Positions 59,717 to 64,000 of a DNA stretch of 64,000 nt are shown here, in pieces. Within the stretch, counting starts at the first letter, position 1; each line of letters opens with the position of its first letter. This stretch comes from Lutispora saccharofermentans. GTDB taxonomy: Bacteria; Bacillota; Clostridia; Lutisporales; Lutisporaceae. Location: the NCBI RefSeq assembly GCF_024363565.1, contig NZ_JAJEKE010000014.1, positions 1 through 64,000 on the forward strand, in the 5' to 3' direction. The position numbers and the translations under genes are program-made. The notes beneath the pieces were generated by a model. It did not search any database. It saw only the letters and a program-made list of their open reading frames with translations, and was not told the DNA's origin.

Positions 59717-60182
59717 AATAGAAGGCAAGAGCATCATTGAACTTGATATAAACGGAGAAAAAAAGGATGTTGCAGTTTTCCCATCGGATATCCTTTTGTA
59801 TGTTATCAGAGAACATTTTGGGTTAACCGGAGCAAAGCCAAGCTGTGAAAATGGTGACTGTGGTGCATGTACAGTGCTGGTTGACGGCTGGCCCGTCAAG
59901 TCATGCCTTATGCTGGCGGTAGAAGCTATCGGCCATAAAATAACAACAGTTGAAGGGCTTAACAATGCGCCTATTCAGAAAGCCTTCATTGAAAATTGGG
60001 GATTTCAGTGCGGTTATTGTACATCTGGCTTTTTAATGGTTTGTCATTCCCTCGCAAAACTACACCCCGATGCGGATGAATACGTAATCGAAGAATGGTT
60101 ACAGTCGAATATCTGCAGATGTACTGGTTACGAAGAAATTCGAAATGCAATAAAGTCTGTTTTATCATCAATGTCAAAATAA
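59709..60182 (+). CDS. Molybdenum hydroxylase, [2Fe-2S] subunit
   Basis: A 157-residue small subunit with two iron-sulfur clusters: plant ferredoxin type CENGDCGACTVLVDGWPVKSC near residue 40 and the helical cluster CGYCTSGFLM...CRCTG near residues 100-140. Its last few codons and stop come from DNA homologous to the interior of an XRE gene (SMSK then TAA, where AAAATAATCAGCC is shared with 4275-4287), so the normal 3' end was replaced by recombination. Confidence 0.93.
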   Translation: MLKIEGKSIIELDINGEKKDVAVFPSDILLYVIREHFGLTGAKPSCENGDCGACTVLVDGWPVKSCLMLAVEAIGHKITTVEGLNNAPIQKAFIENWGFQCGYCTSGFLMVCHSLAKLHPDADEYVIEEWLQSNICRCTGYEEIRNAIKSVLSSMSK

Positions 60183-60349
60183 TCAGCCAAAGCTTCCAAT
60201 TTCTCTAAGGTGGTAGTTCTTCTTCCTCGTTCAATATCACTGACGGCAGTGTAAGTAAGTCCAACAATTTCACCCAGTTCAGACTGTTTAATATTTTTCT
60301 TTATGCGTAACGTTCTGATGCGTTCACTGAGAATCTCTTTTAAAGACAT
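60128..60349 (-). pseudogene. Truncated XRE regulator fused to the end of the Mo-hydroxylase operon
   Basis: Residues 1-58 match the XRE protein at 4219-4449 closely (IRTLRIKKNIKQSELGEIVG and ERGRRTTTLEKLEALADYF), but the last 20 residues (SVDYLMGRTDNPK region) are replaced by codons read from the antisense of the iron-sulfur subunit gene, overlapping it by 55 bases. The HTH itself is complete and AAGGAG precedes the ATG, so a working DNA-binding peptide is still possible. Confidence 0.75.
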
Positions 60350-60539
60350 AACAAAAACTCCTTGGCTTTATGCAAAATGAATAATCTATTTTTAAAAGAT
60401 GCCGCTTAGATAAACGTTCATTTGCAAAGTTGATTACTAACATAGCTGTTTTAAAGCATTTGAGACAGCTTAAAAAATTTAGATAAGAAATCGTGTCATA
60501 TTGGGTTAAAAATAAAAGCCTTCTAAATGACTTTGTTTG

Positions 60540-60896
60540 TTATCTGCTATGATTTTTTATCATTTCCTCCATCCTGCCAATGATGATGCCTTTTTCCAAA
60601 TCTGATAATTGGTTAAATAAGCAAAGAAGATTACGTTCTTCTACGGAAAGTTTTATATTACTATCAAAGAAATCACTTTTACTTTCATTAAGGCTTTCAC
60701 CTAGCAACAACCAGTCTGTAGAAACGTTAAAATGTTTCGCTAATTCAATAATAATGTTTAAGCTTGGTTTGCGTTCGTCATTTTCATATCTGCTGAGGTT
60801 ATCAAAATTAAGAAGTTCCATCAAATCTTTTTGAGTCAAGTTATTCTTTGTTCTCAAATAAGTGATTCTTTTTCCAAGAGAATCAAGCTGTACCAC
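60540..60896 (-). CDS. XRE-family repressor
   Basis: A 118-residue regulator: HTH_3 at 5-62 (YLRTKNNLTQKDLMELLNFD, then NLSRYENDERKPS) and a helical C-terminal part ending GKGIIIGRMEEMIKNHSR. I choose GTG 60896, which has GGGGG upstream; the longer frame to 60959 runs through the operator region. Operators at 60924-60966 lie 28-70 bp before the start, so it is autoregulated and may control the rightward genes. Confidence 0.87.
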   Translation of the reverse strand: MVQLDSLGKRITYLRTKNNLTQKDLMELLNFDNLSRYENDERKPSLNIIIELAKHFNVSTDWLLLGESLNESKSDFFDSNIKLSVEERNLLCLFNQLSDLEKGIIIGRMEEMIKNHSR

Positions 60897-60923
60897 TGCT
60901 ATACCCCCATAATACAAATTGTA

Positions 60924-60966
60924 TGTCAATTTGACAAAATGACCTTGACAATATGTCAATATGACA
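60924..60966. promoter_or_regulatory. Cluster of TTGACA/TGTCAA operators
   Basis: Three overlapping symmetric sites: TGTCAA-T-TTGACA (60924-60936), TTGACA-ATA-TGTCAA (60945-60959) and TGTCA-ATA-TGACA (60954-60966). They sit in the gap between the XRE repressor and the rightward small XRE gene, and double as potential minus-35 boxes. Confidence 0.65.
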
Positions 60967-61071
60967 TTAGAATATTAATATAACCACTTTTTATAATTTT
61001 ATCATATATTTGATTTTGTGTACCACTGTTATACTCTCGTTTTTATTTCAGATTTAGAGGAGGGAAGACTA

Positions 61072-61277
61072 ATGGGAATGCATGTAATAAAAAATTTGGA
61101 ATAGAGGTAAAGAAAAAGCTTGTGGAATTGCAATTAACACAAAGAAGATTAGCTAAAAAAGTAGGTGTTAATGAGAATTATTTGACAGATATTTTAAACG
61201 GAAGGAGGTCAGGCAAGAAATATAAGAGCAAAATATTGCAAGCATTGGATATCATGAATCAAAGCAAATCAACATAA
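61072..61277 (+). pseudogene. Small XRE gene split by a frame change
   Basis: GAGGAGGG precedes ATG 61072, but that frame stops after MGMHVIKNLE. From the run AAAAAATTTGG the minus-one frame reads GIEVKKKLVELQLTQRRLAK and NENYLTDILNGRRSGKKYKS, a clear HTH, to the stop at 61277. Either one base has changed or been misread, or ribosomes slip at A-AAT-TTG, which has the canonical slippery form. The intact product would be about 68 residues. Confidence 0.6.
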
Positions 61278-61387
61278 AATTTTTCACTTCAATACAACTG
61301 AATTATCTGAGAGCATATCACTGCATGGCATGAGACATTTTGTTTACTACCTTTTTAATCTGTATATTTGAAAGGGGGTTTTTGTCA

Positions 61388-61717
61388 ATGAAAAAGGAAG
61401 AATATTATGATACCAATTATGATTTTAAGGAAATTGAGATGGATGAGCGCTTTATTATTTGTGAAAAGGAAATGAAGCTGGTTTTTATTATTCAAATTTT
61501 ATTCACAGTTTTATCAGTTGCGGCTGCATACCTGTTAGGCAGAGGAAATCCTGAGGATTATACATATATCATGGGCCTGCCCGCATGGTGGTTTGCTGTC
61601 ATATCAATAAGCCTGATTTTCTTAGGGACAGTAATTTATATTACTAAGTTCATACTTGTTGATATGGACTTAGGAGATGAAGGGACAATAGAGGAAAAGG
61701 TAAAAACTAAAATTTAG
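61388..61717 (+). CDS. Small accessory subunit of a sodium:solute symporter (DUF997/YhdT-like)
   Basis: A 109-residue protein with an acidic N-terminus and two membrane helices (35-56 and 68-95); MGLPAWWFAVISISLIFLGT matches the YhdT/DUF997 small proteins that precede SSS-family symporters. ATG 61388 has AAAGGGGG upstream. The symporter gene starts 16 bp downstream, so the two probably form one transporter. Confidence 0.78.
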   Translation: MKKEEYYDTNYDFKEIEMDERFIICEKEMKLVFIIQILFTVLSVAAAYLLGRGNPEDYTYIMGLPAWWFAVISISLIFLGTVIYITKFILVDMDLGDEGTIEEKVKTKI

Positions 61718-61733
61718 AAATGGAGTGAATATA

Positions 61734-63236
61734 GTGGCAGTTGAAATCAGTTCTAATGCTCGTATGTTTATAATCATCACTTTTATAATTTATTCCATGG
61801 TCTTGATTGGTATGGGTTTATATTCTAAGCGGTCAATGGATAAGACATCTCTCGACAAATATGTTGACGAGTTCTATACCGGAGGACGCGGCATGGGTGC
61901 ATTGGTAGTTGCATTGATGGTTGCTGCGTCTTTATGCAGTGCGGGCACATTTCTTGGGGGCCCCGGGCTTGCGTATAGTGTCGGTTTGACATGGGTGATG
62001 GCTGGATTTTCTCAAAACTTTATGAATTTCACTGTTTTGGGGGAGATCGGCAAGAAAGTTGGAATAGTTTCGCGCAGAATAAATGCTCAATCATATCTTG
62101 ACTTATTTTCTTCTCGTTATAATGGCAACAAGTTTATTGCTCTCTTTGGAGTTTTAGCGATCATACTTTTCTTAGGAAGTTATGTGGTTGCCCAATTTAT
62201 AGGCGGAGCAAGATTGTTTGAATCTATGACAGGGCTGCCTTATATAGTCGGGTTGATTCTATTTGCAGGAGTTGTACTTATAACCGCAGCATTAGGCGGC
62301 GTGAAAGGCGTGGCAATTGCCATAGCATTTCAAGGTATAGTGATGACAATAGCAGTTGTCACTCTATTTATAGCAACTTTAATGCATTTAGGCCCATTGG
62401 AAATAGTTTATGAGAAATTGATCCATATTGACCCGAATTTAGTGACTCCATGGAATTGGAGTCCTGCATATCAGTTTTCTTTATGGATTGTTTATGGACT
62501 TGTATATATAGGCCTTCCTCATGGAGCAATGGGGACTCTGACTTATAAAGACACAAAAGCTATGCATAAGGCAATTATTATAGGCGTTTTTTTCGTTACA
62601 CTGTGGACTCTAATGCTTATTTGGACAGGCAGCTTAGGTCGTACTATATTTACAGACATACCGGTCCCGGACCAAATAATTCCAAGTATCGCTATGACTG
62701 TTTTACCTCCATGGTTGGCAGGGTTAACTTTGGCGGGAGTTGCTGGGGCTATCCAGTCAACAGTAGGCTCTATGGTTATAGTAATAAGTTCAACATTTAT
62801 TAGAAATGCTTATCAAGCATTCATCAATCCGAAAGCAGATAGTAAAAAATTAAAGAAAGTAACCATTTTTGCTACAGTGCTGATTTGTATCGGCATATTT
62901 CTGGCAGCCATTAAACCGCCGGCCGCTTTGCAATACTTCATAACATTTGCAATAGGAGGTCTTGGTTCGTCATTCTTTTGGCCGTTACTACTGGGCATTT
63001 ATTGGAGAAGGGCAAATGAGTATGGTGCAGCGGCAGGGATGGCCGGAGGGATGATAACCTACATTCTTGGTGCCAGCAATATCCTGCCGATAACTATGGG
63101 CATGAATGCTATTTTTATAGCTTTAATAGTATCGGGTATTTTAACAGTTGTTATAAGCTTAGCGACGCGTAAACCGCCTAAAGGAGTGGTCATGATCTGG
63201 TTTGGCAAAGCATATCCAAAGAGCATTGCCGATTAA
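61734..63236 (+). CDS. Sodium:solute symporter (SSS family)
   Basis: A 500-residue, 13-helix Na+-coupled transporter of the PanF/PutP type: EFYTGGRGMGALVVALMVAA near residue 45, SLCSAGTFLGGPG and the sodium-site region GVAGAIQSTVGSMVIVISST near residue 340. I prefer GTG 61734 (GGAG eight bases upstream) to GTG 61725, which overlaps that site. Partner of the small protein upstream. The D-aminoacylase gene downstream suggests a substrate such as an N-acyl amino acid or other amino acid derivative. Confidence 0.9.
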   Translation: MAVEISSNARMFIIITFIIYSMVLIGMGLYSKRSMDKTSLDKYVDEFYTGGRGMGALVVALMVAASLCSAGTFLGGPGLAYSVGLTWVMAGFSQNFMNFTVLGEIGKKVGIVSRRINAQSYLDLFSSRYNGNKFIALFGVLAIILFLGSYVVAQFIGGARLFESMTGLPYIVGLILFAGVVLITAALGGVKGVAIAIAFQGIVMTIAVVTLFIATLMHLGPLEIVYEKLIHIDPNLVTPWNWSPAYQFSLWIVYGLVYIGLPHGAMGTLTYKDTKAMHKAIIIGVFFVTLWTLMLIWTGSLGRTIFTDIPVPDQIIPSIAMTVLPPWLAGLTLAGVAGAIQSTVGSMVIVISSTFIRNAYQAFINPKADSKKLKKVTIFATVLICIGIFLAAIKPPAALQYFITFAIGGLGSSFFWPLLLGIYWRRANEYGAAAGMAGGMITYILGASNILPITMGMNAIFIALIVSGILTVVISLATRKPPKGVVMIWFGKAYPKSIAD

Positions 63237-63254
63237 TTCATATTGGATTATGGA

Positions 63255-63301
63255 TTTTATCAAATGCTGGTGTGTATATAACATACCGGCATTTGATAAA
63301 A
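63255..63301. terminator. Bidirectional hairpin after the symporter
   Basis: TTTTATCAAATGCTGG (63255-63270) pairs with CCGGCATTTGATAAAA (63286-63301) over 16 positions with one G-U/mismatch. Flanking T and A runs fit termination of the symporter transcript, possibly partial, since the next gene starts 20 bp later. Confidence 0.7.
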
Positions 63302-63320
63302 ATGATTGAGGAGTGATTTT

Positions 63321-64000
63321 GTGCTATATTTTGATTTACTCGTAATGAATGGAAAGATTGTGGATGGAACCGGGAATCCATGGTTTCGGGGAGATATAGG
63401 GATAAAGGACGGCAAGATTTCCTTTGTAGGGAAGCTGTCAGGAGAATATATTGCCGATGATACTATAGACGCAGAGGGGCAGGTCATCTCTCCCGGGTTT
63501 ATTGACTGCCATACCCATTCTGATTTTGTACTTTTACGTGATCCGGAGATGTCAACTAAGTTAAAACAGGGAGTAACAACACAGATGATCGGTCCCTGCG
63601 GAATAAGTGCAGCACCAATAAGCAGTGATAAGGTTGCCTTGTTGGATAAGTATGCAGGCTTTGCCAAAGCAGGTGTGGAACCCGAGTATAACTGGGAGTC
63701 CTTGGGCGAATTTTTAGATGTGATCGATAAATTGCCGCTTGGGACAAATATCGGGGCATATGTTGGTCATGGTACTGTTAAGATCAATGTAATGGGTTTT
63801 GATTCAAGAAAGCCCACCGGAGCAGAGCTCAAGGAGATGAGAAATCAGGTAAAACAGGCCATGATAGATGGTGCATTTGGACTGACCACCGGGCTTATTT
63901 ATCCTCCCGGATTGTATTCAGAACCCGAAGAGATTGAGGAGATTGCTAAAGCTTTAAAGGAATTTAACGGTGTTTACCTTTCTCATATGCGCAACGAGTC
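63321..64000 (+). CDS. N-acyl-D-amino-acid deacylase (D-aminoacylase), 5' part
   Basis: The first 226 codons of an amidohydrolase-superfamily enzyme cut by the window end. N-terminal composite beta domain LVMNGKIVDGTGNPWFRGDI, then the metal motif DCHTHSDF near residue 63, TQMIGPCGISAAP and VGHGTVK, ending within LSHMRNE. These are the marks of D-aminoacylases, zinc enzymes that release D-amino acids from N-acyl forms. GTG 63321 with GAGGAG seven bases upstream. It follows the symporter, so uptake and deacylation may be linked. Confidence 0.9.
   Translation, partial: MLYFDLLVMNGKIVDGTGNPWFRGDIGIKDGKISFVGKLSGEYIADDTIDAEGQVISPGFIDCHTHSDFVLLRDPEMSTKLKQGVTTQMIGPCGISAAPISSDKVALLDKYAGFAKAGVEPEYNWESLGEFLDVIDKLPLGTNIGAYVGHGTVKINVMGFDSRKPTGAELKEMRNQVKQAMIDGAFGLTTGLIYPPGLYSEPEEIEEIAKALKEFNGVYLSHMRNE

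Noticed and set aside
1-64000. CRISPR array or prophage
   Set aside because: No regularly spaced repeats, cas genes, terminase, portal or tail genes are seen; the XRE genes alone are not enough.
1-64000. tRNA and rRNA genes
   Set aside because: No intergenic stretch showed a cloverleaf with GTTCRA-type arm or rRNA sequence on reading both strands.

Overview
The window is a 64-kb piece of chromosome from a low-GC Gram-positive anaerobe, most likely an amino-acid-fermenting member of the Clostridia/Tissierellia. This is an inference from strong AGGAGG-type ribosome sites, frequent TTG and GTG starts, a T-box leader, a cobalamin mutase with a GlmL-type reactivase, a TRAP transporter linked to peptide-processing enzymes, a molybdenum hydroxylase and many small XRE/MerR/LysR regulators. 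No rRNA, tRNA or CRISPR array was recognised.

Layout. 0-2.8 kb: a branched-chain amino acid carrier, then the first copy of a roughly 0.7-kb repeat carrying a frameshifted CD3324-like gene, then an internally deleted IS982-type element with intact ends. 2.8-5.2 kb: a homocysteine methyltransferase-like gene and three small XRE regulators. 5.4-10.1 kb: a TRAP transporter (dctP-dctQ-dctM) with an M24 aminopeptidase-like hydrolase and a RidA protein. 10.3-14.6 kb: an MBOAT/DHHW acyl-transfer pair and an orphan BMP-type binding protein. 14.8-20.5 kb: a type III restriction-modification system (mod, res) with a small possible nuclease upstream. 20.7-21.5 kb: the second, intact copy of the 0.7-kb repeat, in the same orientation, so the two copies bracket about 18.6 kb.

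21.6-26.9 kb: a cobalamin-dependent carbon-skeleton mutase with fused B12 domain, its GlmL-like reactivase and a YkvI-type transporter form one operon, divergent from a GntR/FCD regulator. 27-33 kb: LysR and YbaK-type genes, a zinc ABC importer (znuA, znuC, znuB) with two extra small proteins and a possible Fur/Zur remnant, and a LysR regulator. 33.4-37 kb: a ribose-type ABC importer whose last gene encodes a divergent PsuG-like C-nucleoside glycosidase. 37.2-39.4 kb: a BlaI/BlaR1-type sensor pair.

39.5-56.3 kb is an accessory zone of mostly single genes (HAD, TrmO, two MerR, C45 hydrolase, GNATs, dGTPase, AAC(3)-like, metalloprotease-like lipoprotein, NUDIX, membrane proteins). It is peppered with short duplicated segments, including a deleted ghost copy of one of its own two-gene units. 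Inside it lies trpS, preceded by a T-box leader and then a nine-residue peptide with two tandem Trp codons.

56.5-64 kb: a three-subunit molybdenum hydroxylase whose last gene runs into a truncated XRE gene, an XRE regulator with clustered operators, a frameshifted small XRE gene, a two-part sodium:solute symporter and the beginning of an N-acyl-D-amino-acid deacylase gene cut by the window end.

The strongest candidates for undescribed biology are the mutase operon, the two-layer trpS leader, the PsuG-like ABC operon and the multi-terminator leader of the CD3324-like gene.
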